From Chitinimonas taiwanensis DSM 18899 (GTDB lineage Bacteria > Pseudomonadota > Gammaproteobacteria > Burkholderiales > Chitinimonadaceae), in assembly GCF_900119825.1 (NCBI RefSeq), contig NZ_FPKR01000001.1:62001-126000 (forward strand): DNA of 64,000 nt, given 5' to 3'. The translations under genes and the position numbers were made by a program. The notes beneath the pieces were generated by a model. It was not told where the DNA came from. It saw nothing but the letters and a program-made list of their open reading frames with translations, and made no database searches. Position 1 is the first letter of the stretch, and each line of letters starts with the position of its first letter. Of this stretch, positions 20,252 to 29,764 are shown in pieces.

Positions 20252-21505
20252 TCAGGGCAGCAGGGCCAGCGCGCGTGCGACGGCGCCGCGGTGCTGGGCC
20301 ACGAAAGCCCGCCCTTGCTCCCCCATGCCCTGTCTGGCCGTCGGATCGGCCAATAGACGCGCCACCTCGACCAGCACCGCATCCGCATCCTGGCGCTGCA
20401 ACAAGGCACCCAGCGCGCTGGCCTCACGCACTGCATCAGCGAAGTTGTAGCTGGATGGACCGATGAGCACCGGCACGCCCTGTGCGCAGGGCTCGATCAC
20501 GCTATGGCAGCCGAGCGGCAGCAGGCTGCCGCCCACGAAGGCCAAGTCCACCGCCGCATAGTAGGCAGCCAGTTCACCCAGACTATCGCCCAGCAAGACC
20601 TGCACCTCAGGCGCCACCGGCATCTGGCCATCCCAGGCGCTGCGGCGCAACACCCGCAGGCCACGCTGCGCGAGTAGGGCCGCCACTTCGTCAAAGCGTT
20701 GTGGGTGACGCGGCACCAGCACTAGCAGCGCATCGGCGGGCAAGGCCGCGCGCGCCAGTGCATCGAGCAGCAAGCTCTCCTCACCTTCACGCGTACAGGC
20801 GGCCGCCCACACCGGACGCGTACCGAACTGGCGGCGCCACTGCTGGCCAAGCGCCAACAACTCAGGATCCAGGCTCAGATCGAACTTGATATTGCCCGTG
20901 CACCGCAGCTGGACCGGGGCGAGCGCACGCAGGCGCGCCGCATCGTCCTCGCCCTGGGCAGCGATGCCGGCCAGGGTGGCCAGGGCCGGACCGACCAGCT
21001 TGGCCACTTTGCGATAGCCACGCAGCGATTTCTCGGACAGGCGCGCATTGAGCAGATACAGCGGCATCTGCGCGGCAGCCGCGCCGTGCAGCAGATTCGG
21101 CCAGATCTCCATTTCCATCAGCACGCCGAACTCGGGGCGGAAATGGCGCAAAAAGCCGCGCACGGCAAAGGGCAGGTCGTAAGGCAGATAGGCAACTGTC
21201 ACGCTATCGCCAAACAGCTGGCGCGCGGTGTCGCGCCCAGTCGGGGTCATCTGGGTCAGCAGGATATGGTGGCCCGGGTGGCGGGCGCGTAGCGCCTGCA
21301 CCAACGGCGCCGCAGCACGGGTTTCCCCCACCGAGACCGCATGCAGCCAGATCAGCGGCCCGGCCGGGCGGGCCGGATAGCGACCGAGTCGTTCCGCCCA
21401 GTGCAGACGGTAATCGGGCTGTTTGCGCCCGCGCCGCCACAGGTAGAGGAACGCCAGCGGCAGGGCCAGATACCAGGCCAGGGTGTAGAGCGCGCGCCAG
21501 ATCAC
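20252..21505 (-). CDS. waaA: 3-deoxy-D-manno-octulosonic acid transferase (Kdo transferase)
   Basis: 417 aa starting at a GTG (21505) that overlaps the stop of waaC as GTGA. An N-terminal membrane anchor WRALYTLAWYLALPLAFLYL is followed by the GT30 fold: IWLHAVSVGETRAAAPL, TQMTPTGRD, EMEIWPNL, and the C-terminal FVGGSLLPLGCHSVIEP nucleotide-sugar region. WaaA adds Kdo to lipid A precursor on the inner face of the inner membrane. Coupling with waaC suits sequential core assembly. Confidence 0.96.
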   Translation of the reverse strand: MIWRALYTLAWYLALPLAFLYLWRRGRKQPDYRLHWAERLGRYPARPAGPLIWLHAVSVGETRAAAPLVQALRARHPGHHILLTQMTPTGRDTARQLFGDSVTVAYLPYDLPFAVRGFLRHFRPEFGVLMEMEIWPNLLHGAAAAQMPLYLLNARLSEKSLRGYRKVAKLVGPALATLAGIAAQGEDDAARLRALAPVQLRCTGNIKFDLSLDPELLALGQQWRRQFGTRPVWAAACTREGEESLLLDALARAALPADALLVLVPRHPQRFDEVAALLAQRGLRVLRRSAWDGQMPVAPEVQVLLGDSLGELAAYYAAVDLAFVGGSLLPLGCHSVIEPCAQGVPVLIGPSSYNFADAVREASALGALLQRQDADAVLVEVARLLADPTARQGMGEQGRAFVAQHRGAVARALALLP

Positions 21506-22458
21506 GCCAGCGCCTCGGCGACCTTGGCTTCCACCTCGGCCAAGCTGGGTGGGCGGCCATTGCCGCCCAGATTGCAGGCATAGGCACTGCCCAGCACCCC
21601 GGTCAGCCCCGGTTCGGACGCGCAGAACAAGGCGATGGTCGGCACATGCACGGCCGCGGCTAGGTGCACGAGACCGGTATCCACGCCCACCACCAGACGT
21701 GCATCGGCCAAGAGGCGCGCCGCCTCACCCAAGCGCAGACGCGGCGCCACCACGGCGCGCGGCAACGGGGCCGCCAGGCGCTCGGCACGCTGGCGCTCGT
21801 GTTCACCGCCCCAGGGAAAGACCGGGCACAGGCCGCGCGCCAGCAGACTGTGCGCGAGGGCGACCCAGTGCGCCTCGTCCCACAGCTTGTCGTCGCGGCT
21901 GGTGGCCGTCAGCAGCACCGCGTAGCCGGCGGTCGGGCGCCAATCCAGCGCCACGTTTGGCGCCTGTATGCCGTAGTGGAGTGGCGCATCCGGCGTGTAG
22001 CCGAGCGCGCGGCCGGTGATCAGGCGGTTGCGGGTAATCGCATGCTCGAGCCGGCTGACCGGGTAGCGCGCGTCGTAGAATAGGCTGGCCAAGGGCTCGC
22101 GAATACTGTGGCGGTCGTAGCCGGCAATCGGCGCGCCGGCCAGACGCGCCACCACGGCGCTTTTGAACAGACCTTGCGAATCGATGACCAGATCGTAATG
22201 GCCGGCCTGCAGGCGGGCGCGGAAGGCTGCCATCTCGGCGCGGTTGGCCGCCGTCCAGAAGCGCTTGCGCCAGCGGCGGATCGCGCAGGGGATGACCCGG
22301 TTCACACCTGGGTGCAGAGCCGCCAGTTCGGCGAAGCCCTCTTCCACCACCCAATCGACCTCGGCATTCGGGAAATGGCTGCGCAGATCGGTGATGGCGG
22401 GAAAGTTATGGATCACATCGCCCATGGACGACATGCGAATGATGAGGATGTTCGGCAT
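21502..22458 (-). CDS. waaC: LPS heptosyltransferase I
   Basis: 318 aa from MPNILIIRMSSMGDVIHN at 22458. GT9 features: the N-terminal RMSSMGDVIHNFPAITDL, VDWVVEEGFAEL, the Kdo/heptose acceptor region and the C-terminal donor site ARLVVGVDTGLVHLAAA. It transfers the first heptose to Kdo on lipid A. It is the first gene of a coupled pair with waaA. The intergenic space to the divergent glycosyltransferase at 22538 holds a TATAAT-like box (22463-22468) on this strand. Confidence 0.95.
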   Translation of the reverse strand: MPNILIIRMSSMGDVIHNFPAITDLRSHFPNAEVDWVVEEGFAELAALHPGVNRVIPCAIRRWRKRFWTAANRAEMAAFRARLQAGHYDLVIDSQGLFKSAVVARLAGAPIAGYDRHSIREPLASLFYDARYPVSRLEHAITRNRLITGRALGYTPDAPLHYGIQAPNVALDWRPTAGYAVLLTATSRDDKLWDEAHWVALAHSLLARGLCPVFPWGGEHERQRAERLAAPLPRAVVAPRLRLGEAARLLADARLVVGVDTGLVHLAAAVHVPTIALFCASEPGLTGVLGSAYACNLGGNGRPPSLAEVEAKVAEALA

Positions 22459-22537
22459 GGCGCGATTATAGCGGCGCCAGCGCACACACCCGACTCGGCT
22501 AAACTAGGCAGGTTTATTTCCTCCCTTTCGGCCCACC

Positions 22538-23305
22538 GTGTCCCAGCTCAAGCTCAGCCTCGTCCTGATTACCCATAACGCCGCCGACCAACTGGCCGCC
22601 TGCCTCGATTCGGCGCGCGACCTGGTCGACGACATCATCCTGGTCGATTCAGGCAGCAACGATGGCACCCAGGCCCTGGCTGAAGGCTATGGCGCGCGCA
22701 TCATTGCCCAACCGTTCCTGGGTTTCGGCCCGCAGAAGCGTCTGGCGGTCAGCCATGCGCTGCACGACTGGGTGCTGTGCCTGGATGCGGATGAACGCCT
22801 GACGCCCGAGCTGCTGGCCAGCATCCGCCGGACCTTGCAGGGCGCCCCCACGCATAGTGCCTTCCGCTTGGCGCGGCGTAATCGCTTCTTCGGCCGCTAC
22901 CTCGGGCATGGCGAAGGCTATCCCGATTGGAATATCCGCCTGTTCGACCGCCGCGCAGCCAACTGGACCGAGGATCTGGTGCATGAGTACGTGCGCTGCC
23001 AGGGTGAACCGGGCAGCTTGCAAGGTGATCTGCTGCACGATTCGGCCGAGCAGATCGGCAGCTATATCGCCAAGCAGAACCGCTACACCGATATGCAGGC
23101 CGAGCTGCTGTTCAAGACCGGCAAGCGCGTCGGTGCGGCCAAGCTGTTCACCTCGCCCTTGGCGCGCTTTATCCGTTTCTATCTGCTGCGGGGCGGCTGG
23201 CGTGACGGTGCGGCCGGCTTTGCCCACATCGCCATCGGCAGCTTCTTCGCCATGATTAAGTACGCCAAGCTGATGGAGCGCTGGCGCCAGCACGACGGGC
23301 GCTAA
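22538..23305 (+). CDS. Family 2 glycosyltransferase, WaaE/KdtX-like LPS core enzyme
   Basis: 255 aa, GTG start at 22538. GT2 signature: LSLVLITHNAADQLAACLDS, DDIILVDSGSNDGTQ, and the metal-binding CLDADERLTPEL. The C-terminal YLGHGEGYPDWNIRLFDRR and HDSAEQIGSYIAKQNRYTDMQAELL resemble WaaE/KdtX beta-1,4-glucosyltransferases of LPS inner core. It acts at the cytosolic membrane face. Its divergence from waaC/waaA supports a core-sugar role; the sugar is not readable. No clear Shine-Dalgarno precedes the GTG. Confidence 0.85.
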   Translation: MSQLKLSLVLITHNAADQLAACLDSARDLVDDIILVDSGSNDGTQALAEGYGARIIAQPFLGFGPQKRLAVSHALHDWVLCLDADERLTPELLASIRRTLQGAPTHSAFRLARRNRFFGRYLGHGEGYPDWNIRLFDRRAANWTEDLVHEYVRCQGEPGSLQGDLLHDSAEQIGSYIAKQNRYTDMQAELLFKTGKRVGAAKLFTSPLARFIRFYLLRGGWRDGAAGFAHIAIGSFFAMIKYAKLMERWRQHDGR

Positions 23306-23464
23306 GCTCGCGCCGACTTGCCCGGCCAAAACCCGCGCGGCCGACTAAGCTGGAGCGTCGGCCGTGGTCTGCACGCCCTTGGGTGTTACACCGCTGCCAC
23401 ATTGCTATGGTTTGCTAGTGCGCAGGGGGCGGCGAATACGCGACCCGCGCCCAGGGGGAGCAAG

Positions 23465-25270
23465 ATGCTGGAGCAGGAAGACGGCGAGAACGACCTGAAC
23501 GAGATCCTGGCGATTCTGCGCGCCAGCCGGCTGTTTGGCGGGCTGGATACGCCCTGGCTATATGCCTTGGCGCAAAGGCTGCAGCTGCAACGTCTGGCGG
23601 CCGGCGAGCAGGTGTATGCCGAGCGCGACGAGTCCAACAGCCTGATCATCGTGCTCAGCGGCCGTTTGCGCGTGAAGCGGCAGGATCGCGAGGGCAAGCT
23701 GCAGCTGTATAACGAGCTGTGCCCGGGCGAGTGCATAGGCGAAACCGGCATGATCCTGCGCCAGCCGCGTACTGCCGATGTGATCGCAGTGCGCGACTCC
23801 ACGATTGCCGTGCTGCCGCGCGCCGGCTACGAAGCGCTGATGCTGGGCAATCCACTGCTGTTCAACCAGCTGTTCTCGCAAGCGATCTACCACTTCCTGC
23901 GCCACACGCCGCAGCTGTCCGAACGCCGCCGTGCACAGACCTATGTGGTGCTGCCGCTGCATGCGGGCAATAGTGCGCTCGCGCTGTGCCAGCAGCTGGA
24001 AAGCAGCCTGGGCAAGCTGGGCAAGGTGCATCTGCTACGCCCCGAGTCTGGCGCAGACAATGGCGCCAGTCTGAACGCCATCGATGCACTGGAAACCCAT
24101 TTCGACTATCTGATCTACCAGGCCGAGGCGAGCCTGAGCGACTGGACGCGCCATGCGGTGCGCCAGGCCGACCAGGTGGTGTTCGTGGCTGAACACGATG
24201 CCAGCCCGGCGCCGGGCGAGCTGGAAGCCCGGCTGCGCGAAGAGCCCGGCCTGTCCTACAAGCGTCAGCACATCGTGCTGCTGCACCCGGGCAATACGCT
24301 TCAGCCGGTGGCCCCGGGGCCATGGTGGCAGGGGCGCACCTTGGAGCGCATCTATCTGCTGCGCCGTGACCACCCGGAAGACGGCAGCCGGCTCGCGCGC
24401 TTCCTCACCGGCCGTGCGGTCGGCATTGTGCTCGGCGGTGGCGGTGCGCGAGGCTTTGCTCACCTGGGTGTACTGCGCGCCTTGGAAGAGGCCGGCATTC
24501 CCATCGACCTGATCGGCGGCAATAGCATGGGGGCCTTGATCGGCGCGCAGTACGCGTGCGGCGCGCGGCCGGAGGAAATTCTGGCGCGCACGCTGGCCTT
24601 CGCGGCCGGTGGCGAGCGGCCCACCGTGCCGGTGGTATCCATGCTGTCGGGTAAGCGCCTGGAGCGCGATCTGCAGCGCATGTTCGGCGACACCACCATA
24701 GATCGGCTCTGGCGGCCCTACTTCGCCGCCGCTTGCAATCTGAGCCGCGCCTGCACCTCGGTGCAGGATAGTGGCCCGCTGTGGCGCGCCGTGCTGGCCA
24801 GCAATTCACCGGCCGGCCTGCTGCCACCGGTGCTCTGCGATGGTGAGCTCTTGGTGGACGGCGCGATTCTGGACAATGTGCCGGTGGAAGCGATGCGCGT
24901 GCGCCTTGGTACGCCGCTGGAAAAGCGGCGTGGCAATGGCACCATCATCGCCATCGATGTGGATGTGCGCGAGCAGCTGAGCGTGGACCCGGCCATTCCG
25001 CGCCTATCACCCTGGCGCAAGATCCACAGCCACTGGTCGAACAAGGTCGAAACCGCGCCCGGCATCGGCGAGATCCTCTACCGCGCCAGCCATATGGGCA
25101 GCCTGACCCAGCGCGCACGCACCATCTCGCTGGCCGACTTCTACCTCGAGCCGCCGGTGGCCGACTTCCCGCTAATGGGCTACCGCCGCGCCGCCGAGAT
25201 CGTCGAAGTCGGCTATCGCTACACGCAGAACGAGATCGCCAAGTGGGATCGACACGCCATCCTGCATTAG
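23465..25270 (+). CDS. cNMP-binding-domain patatin phospholipase (NTE-like)
   Basis: 601 aa from the ATG at 23465, directly behind GGGGGAGCAAG; the frame also opens at 23318 but without RBS. The N-terminus (about 20-140) is a cyclic-nucleotide-binding beta-barrel (RLFGGLDTPWLYALAQRLQL, ESNSLIIVLSGRLRV, LCPGECIGETGMIL). A middle P-loop-less region precedes the patatin domain: GGGGARGFAHLGVL (about 324), nucleophile GGNSMGALIG with Ser354, and DGAILDNVPVEAM with Asp465. This is the neuropathy-target-esterase layout, so it probably deacylates (lyso)phospholipids under nucleotide control. It overlaps the NRPS start, indicating shared translation. Confidence 0.88.
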   Translation: MLEQEDGENDLNEILAILRASRLFGGLDTPWLYALAQRLQLQRLAAGEQVYAERDESNSLIIVLSGRLRVKRQDREGKLQLYNELCPGECIGETGMILRQPRTADVIAVRDSTIAVLPRAGYEALMLGNPLLFNQLFSQAIYHFLRHTPQLSERRRAQTYVVLPLHAGNSALALCQQLESSLGKLGKVHLLRPESGADNGASLNAIDALETHFDYLIYQAEASLSDWTRHAVRQADQVVFVAEHDASPAPGELEARLREEPGLSYKRQHIVLLHPGNTLQPVAPGPWWQGRTLERIYLLRRDHPEDGSRLARFLTGRAVGIVLGGGGARGFAHLGVLRALEEAGIPIDLIGGNSMGALIGAQYACGARPEEILARTLAFAAGGERPTVPVVSMLSGKRLERDLQRMFGDTTIDRLWRPYFAAACNLSRACTSVQDSGPLWRAVLASNSPAGLLPPVLCDGELLVDGAILDNVPVEAMRVRLGTPLEKRRGNGTIIAIDVDVREQLSVDPAIPRLSPWRKIHSHWSNKVETAPGIGEILYRASHMGSLTQRARTISLADFYLEPPVADFPLMGYRRAAEIVEVGYRYTQNEIAKWDRHAILH

Positions 25271-28200
25271 AAACAACGGTGCTGCCGCTATCGCTGAGCC
25301 AACGCGAGGTCTGGCTCGATCAGCGCGCCTGGCCCGATAGCGCCCACCTGGCCATCGGCGGCGGTGTCTTCCTGGCGGGCGAGCTCGATCTGGCCCGCCT
25401 GCAAGCCGCGCTGCACCGCCTGATCGCCAGCCAGGAAGCGCTGCGCTTGGCCCCCTTGGCCGAGGGCGGCCAGCATCTGTTGGCCGATTACCGCCCCACG
25501 CTGCGCCAGGACTGGCTGGACGAAGCCGACGACTTTGCCAGTGCCGCCGAGCGCATCTGGCGCGAGCGCACGCGGCAGGCCTTCGTGCTGGACGGCCAGC
25601 AGCCGCCCTGGCGCATCGAGCTGCTCAGCCGTGCCGATGGCCGGCACTGCCTGCTGCTGCAATTCCACCACCTGGTCATGGATGGTTGGGGCACGGCCCA
25701 GCTCATCCATCTCTGGGCCGATTGCTATGCCGCGCTGGACGCGCCGCCACCCACCCCGGCCGGCGACTACCTGGCCTTCATCGCCGACTCGCAAGCCTAT
25801 CTGGACAGCCCTGAAGGGCGTGCCGATGCCGAGTTTTGGCAGGCTCAGCTGCCCAGCCTGCCCGCGCCGCTGCTTGAGCGCCATTACCCACCAGCCAGCG
25901 GCCCGGATTCGCTGCCGCCGGCGCTGCTGGCCGTGCTGCATCTGGCCCGTCCCGACTACCAGTGCCTGCTCGGCTTTGCTGCCCAGCAGGGCCAGAGCGA
26001 GTTCTGCGTGTTCCTCAGCCTCTTGGCGCTGTATTTCGCGCGCGTGCAGCAGCTGGACGAGGTGGTGATCGGTGTGCCCTGCCTGAACCGCACCGGGCGC
26101 CGCTATCGCAACACCCTGGGCATGTTCGTCGGCGTGATGCCGCTGCGCATCACGGTGGACCCGCAGGCCAGCGTTGCCAGTCTGCTCGCCAGCGTGAGCC
26201 GCGCCCTGCGCCAGGCGCTGCGCCATGCGCGCTATCCGCTCAGCGAGGTTGGCCGGCGCCTGCAGGCGATACGCCAGAATCGCGACAGCCTGTTCGATGT
26301 GCTGCTGTCCTTCGAAAAGCAGGACTACAGCGCCGAGTTCGGCGCCGCGCGCACGGTTGGCTCGCGCCAGTTCTTCACCGGTACCGCGCGCTATCCGCTT
26401 GGCGTCACCGTCTGCGAATTCGCCCAGGACCAGGACGTGGAACTAATCCTGGAAGGCAGCGCACTGTGCTTTCACGGTGGCGAGGTCGAGTTGCTCGGTC
26501 GCCGCCTGCTGCATCTGCTCAAGCAGATGCTGGCCGACCCGGACCAGCCCCTGGCCGCACTCAGCCATCTGCCCGAGGAGGAGCGCTGGGCGCTGCTGGA
26601 TGGCCTCTACCACGACCAGCCGCGCCACGACGCCGTGCAGCCATTCATCTCACTGTTTGAGCACCAGGCCGCGCTGCGCCCCGAGGCTATCGCCCTGCGC
26701 TGGGACGGCGGCCTGTATGACTACGCCGAGCTGCAGCAGCGCGTGCGCCTGCTAGCCGCCCATCTACGCAGCCTGGGCGCCGGGCCCGAGCGCATCATCG
26801 CGCTGTGCATGCGTCGCTCGCCCGAGGCGGTGGTGGCGCTGCTAGCGATTGCCCGCGCTGGGGCGGCCTTCCTGCCGCTGGATGTCGACGCGCCCGACGC
26901 ACGCCTGGCGGGCATCCTGCAGGAGAGCGGCGCGCTGGCGGTGTTTGCCGATGCCGAGGCGCGCCCGCGCCTGGCAGCGCTGCACCCTTTGGTGCTGAGC
27001 GGGGCGGAGCAGGGCGAGCCCGGCCTGGCCACTTGGCCGTGGCCACAGCCCGAGCAGCTCGCCTATGTGTTGTTCACCTCGGGCTCCACCGGCCGACCCA
27101 AGGGCGTGATGATGGAGCATGGTGCGCTGGCACGCCGGCTGGCCTGGCTATCGCGCAGCTATGCCGTCACCCATGCCGACTGCGCCGGCCAGGCCACCCA
27201 GCTGACCTTCGACCCGGCCCTGATCGAGCTGTTGCTGCCGCTGGTACATGGCGGCAGCGTGGCCCTGCCACCGCCCGGCCGGCTGGCACCCGAGGCCATG
27301 GCCGCCTTCACGCTGCGCCACGGTGTCAGCATCATGGCCTTCGTGCCCTCCACGCTGCAGCGCTTTCTTGATGCGCTGCAGCCGGGTGACGACTCGCGCC
27401 TGCGCGTGGCCTGCTGCGGCGGCGAGGTGCTGACCCCGGCCCTGGCTGCACGCTATCTCGATCAGACCCGTGCGCGCCTATTCAATGTGTATGGGCCGAC
27501 TGAGGCCTGCATCTTCGCCACCGCCTGGGAATGTGAGCGGCGCGGGCCGGATATGGCGCTGCCGGTGGGACGCGCCGTCGACGACACGCGCATCTATGTA
27601 CTCGACAGTGCACGCCAGCTGCTCCCCTTCGGCTGCGCGGGCGATATCTATATCGGCGGGCCGGGTCTCGCGCGCGGCTATCTGCACCGCCCCGACCTGG
27701 ACGCGCAGGCCTTCTGCGCCGATCCCTTTCTGCCCGGCCAGCGTCTCTACCGTACCGGCGACCGCGGCTGGCTGAGCAGCGATGGCGATCTGCACTTCCT
27801 CGGCCGCAGCGACCGCCAGGTCAAGCTGCGTGGCTACCGGATCGAGCTGGGCGAGATCGAACATGCGCTGCTGGCGGTGGCCGGCGTGCAACAGGCCATC
27901 TGCCTGCTTCAGGACGAGGACGGCAGGCCGGCCCTGCATGCCTGGGTGGCGGCGCCCGGCCTGCGCGCCGACAGCCTGCAGCGCCATCTGCGCAGCCGTC
28001 TGCCCGACTATATGTTGCCCAGCTGGATCTGCGTCTTGGACCTGCTGCCGCTGAATGGCACCGGCAAGATCGACCTTGCAGCACTGCCCAGCCACCAGCC
28101 CGATAGCCAGGCCAGGGCCGGGCGTGCGCCGGTCAGCGAACTGGAAAAAGCCCTGCTGCCGCTCTGGCAGGCGGCGTTGAACCGCCAGACCATCGGGGTG

Positions 28201-29070
28201 GAAGACAGCTTCTTCGAACTGGGCGGCGATTCGCTGGCCGCCATCGACATCCTCAGCGGCATCGACCAGCTGACCGGCAAGCACAGCTCGCTGCTGATGC
28301 TGACCGAGCACCCGAGTGTGGCCGAGATGGCGCTGGCGCTGGAAGCCAATCTCGGCCCGGCCGGCATCCTGCTGCCGCTTAGCCAGCATGCGCAGGGCCA
28401 GCCGCTCTATCTGGCGGCGTCCGGGCATGGTGATCTCTTGCGCTTTCAAAACCTGGCCCGTGCGCTGGGGCCAAGCTGCGCGCTGAGTATGCTGCAGCCA
28501 CCCGAGGCCGGGCGCTTTCACGATATGCGCGAGCTGGCCGAGCTGTACGCGAACCGCATCGCAGCCACCGGCCAGACCCGCCTGGCCCTGGCCGGCTTCT
28601 CGGTCGGCGGCATTGCCGCGCTGGAAACCGCGCGCAGCCTGCAGGCGCGCGGCATCGAGGTCAGCAGCCTGATCCTGATCGATAGCGTGTTCCCGCGCTC
28701 GCTGTGGCGCCGGCCGCGTTTCTGGCGCTTGCTCGGCTGGTTGACGCGCAATCTGTATGTGCAGGAATTGAGCATGAACGGCCGCCGCCTGGGCGCCATG
28801 TTTGGCGACACCGGCCTGGTCTCGCAGGTGATGGCCCTGGGCGGTTACCGGCCGAGCGGCTGGTCGGGACGCACACTGTTGATCAAGTCCTCGGGTCTGG
28901 CCAACTGGGAGCGCGCGCTGTTCCGCCCATGGTTCCAGCTGATGCCGGGGCAGCTGCGCAGCTGCGAAATCGATGGCCTGCATGGCTCGATCTTCGAAAC
29001 CGGCCATGTCGGCGCGCTGGCCGAGGTCTTGCAGCACGAATTACATACCGAGGAAAAGCAGGATGGCTAG
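25243..29070 (+). CDS. Single-module non-ribosomal peptide synthetase, C-A-T-TE
   Basis: 1275 aa. Condensation domain (about 10-440) with active site HHLVMDG (His143). Adenylation domain (about 465-960): A3 LFTSGSTGRPKG, YGPTEACIF, A8 GRSDRQVKLRGYRIELGEIE, and Lys in NGTGKIDL. Thiolation domain with phosphopantetheine Ser997 in FFELGGDSL. Thioesterase (about 1045-1265) with nucleophile Ser1120 in GFSVGG and a late His in GLHGS. Hand alignment of the ten specificity positions gives D-P-I-A-C-G-V-I-F-K, which I cannot assign. Domain order and length match EntF, but no siderophore genes are near. The GTG start at 25243 overlaps the patatin gene; GTG at 25279 is the alternative. No MbtH or PPTase gene is present in the window. 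Confidence 0.93.
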   Translation: MGSTRHPALETTVLPLSLSQREVWLDQRAWPDSAHLAIGGGVFLAGELDLARLQAALHRLIASQEALRLAPLAEGGQHLLADYRPTLRQDWLDEADDFASAAERIWRERTRQAFVLDGQQPPWRIELLSRADGRHCLLLQFHHLVMDGWGTAQLIHLWADCYAALDAPPPTPAGDYLAFIADSQAYLDSPEGRADAEFWQAQLPSLPAPLLERHYPPASGPDSLPPALLAVLHLARPDYQCLLGFAAQQGQSEFCVFLSLLALYFARVQQLDEVVIGVPCLNRTGRRYRNTLGMFVGVMPLRITVDPQASVASLLASVSRALRQALRHARYPLSEVGRRLQAIRQNRDSLFDVLLSFEKQDYSAEFGAARTVGSRQFFTGTARYPLGVTVCEFAQDQDVELILEGSALCFHGGEVELLGRRLLHLLKQMLADPDQPLAALSHLPEEERWALLDGLYHDQPRHDAVQPFISLFEHQAALRPEAIALRWDGGLYDYAELQQRVRLLAAHLRSLGAGPERIIALCMRRSPEAVVALLAIARAGAAFLPLDVDAPDARLAGILQESGALAVFADAEARPRLAALHPLVLSGAEQGEPGLATWPWPQPEQLAYVLFTSGSTGRPKGVMMEHGALARRLAWLSRSYAVTHADCAGQATQLTFDPALIELLLPLVHGGSVALPPPGRLAPEAMAAFTLRHGVSIMAFVPSTLQRFLDALQPGDDSRLRVACCGGEVLTPALAARYLDQTRARLFNVYGPTEACIFATAWECERRGPDMALPVGRAVDDTRIYVLDSARQLLPFGCAGDIYIGGPGLARGYLHRPDLDAQAFCADPFLPGQRLYRTGDRGWLSSDGDLHFLGRSDRQVKLRGYRIELGEIEHALLAVAGVQQAICLLQDEDGRPALHAWVAAPGLRADSLQRHLRSRLPDYMLPSWICVLDLLPLNGTGKIDLAALPSHQPDSQARAGRAPVSELEKALLPLWQAALNRQTIGVEDSFFELGGDSLAAIDILSGIDQLTGKHSSLLMLTEHPSVAEMALALEANLGPAGILLPLSQHAQGQPLYLAASGHGDLLRFQNLARALGPSCALSMLQPPEAGRFHDMRELAELYANRIAATGQTRLALAGFSVGGIAALETARSLQARGIEVSSLILIDSVFPRSLWRRPRFWRLLGWLTRNLYVQELSMNGRRLGAMFGDTGLVSQVMALGGYRPSGWSGRTLLIKSSGLANWERALFRPWFQLMPGQLRSCEIDGLHGSIFETGHVGALAEVLQHELHTEEKQDG

Positions 29071-29752
29071 CACGCCGGACCACGAATTGCAGCAGCTGCG
29101 CCGCAAACGCGGCCTGTTCATCCTGATCGTCCTGCTGCTGCTCGGCATTGCCATCGGCCTGCAATGGACGCCGGCGCGCGAGTGGCTGAGCCTGAGCGGC
29201 CTCGCGCAATCGCTGCGCACCTGGGGCGAACAGCTTGGCCCCCTGGCCGCGGTGCTGATCTTCGCACTGGCCTGCATCGTGGCCATCCCGCTCAGCCTGC
29301 TGGCCGTGGTCACCAGCCTGGCCTTCGGCCCATGGCTGGGCGCGCTGTATTGCCTGCTCGGCGCCAGCCTCGGTGCAGCGGTCAGCTTTCTGTGCGGACG
29401 CTGGCTGGGCCAGACCGCCATCCAGCGCCTGGCCGGCCCCAAGGTCAACCATGTCAGCACCCAACTGGCGCGGCGTGGCGTACTGAGCGTGATCGCCATC
29501 CGCATGGTGCCGGCTGCCCCGTTCGCTGTGGTGAATATGGTGGCCGGCGCCAGCGCGCTACGCCTGGCCGACTTCCTGCTCGGCAACGCGATCGGCATGC
29601 TACCGCTGCTGCTGATGAGCGGCCTGTTCGCCGAGCAGCTGCTGCGGGTGAACGAGCAGCCGCTATGGCTGAGCGCGCTATTCATCGCGCTGACCCTGGC
29701 ACTGATCATCGGCGGCGGCGCCCTGCTACGCCGCTGGTGGCGCGACGCCTGA
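29063..29752 (+). CDS. TVP38/TMEM64 (VTT/SNARE-associated) membrane protein
   Basis: 229 aa from the ATG at 29063, overlapping the NRPS stop by 8 bp. Four to five membrane helices: about 19-38, 60-85, 88-115, 145-170 and 195-220. The VTT-domain pattern is visible as FGPWLGALYCLLGASLGAAVSFLCGRWLG and IAIRMVPAAPFAVVNMVAGASAL, resembling DedA/TMEM41B-type lipid scramblases and transporters. Overlap with the NRPS gene means it is cotranscribed and perhaps moves a lipid or product across the inner membrane; the cargo is inference. Confidence 0.85.
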   Translation: MASTPDHELQQLRRKRGLFILIVLLLLGIAIGLQWTPAREWLSLSGLAQSLRTWGEQLGPLAAVLIFALACIVAIPLSLLAVVTSLAFGPWLGALYCLLGASLGAAVSFLCGRWLGQTAIQRLAGPKVNHVSTQLARRGVLSVIAIRMVPAAPFAVVNMVAGASALRLADFLLGNAIGMLPLLLMSGLFAEQLLRVNEQPLWLSALFIALTLALIIGGGALLRRWWRDA

Positions 29753-29764
29753 GCGCCGCACCGC

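Noticed and set aside
23318-23464. Upstream start for the cNMP-patatin gene
   Set aside because: No RBS at 23318, whereas GGGGGAG lies just ahead of the ATG at 23465.
27478-29037. 519-codon frame opposite the NRPS
   Set aside because: Mirror frame of a clear NRPS module; low-complexity Gln/Ala composition and no RBS.
25243-29070. Enterobactin synthesis cluster, suggested by EntF-like architecture
   Set aside because: No entABCDE, isochorismate, DHB or siderophore-transport gene is present and the neighbours are lipid-related.
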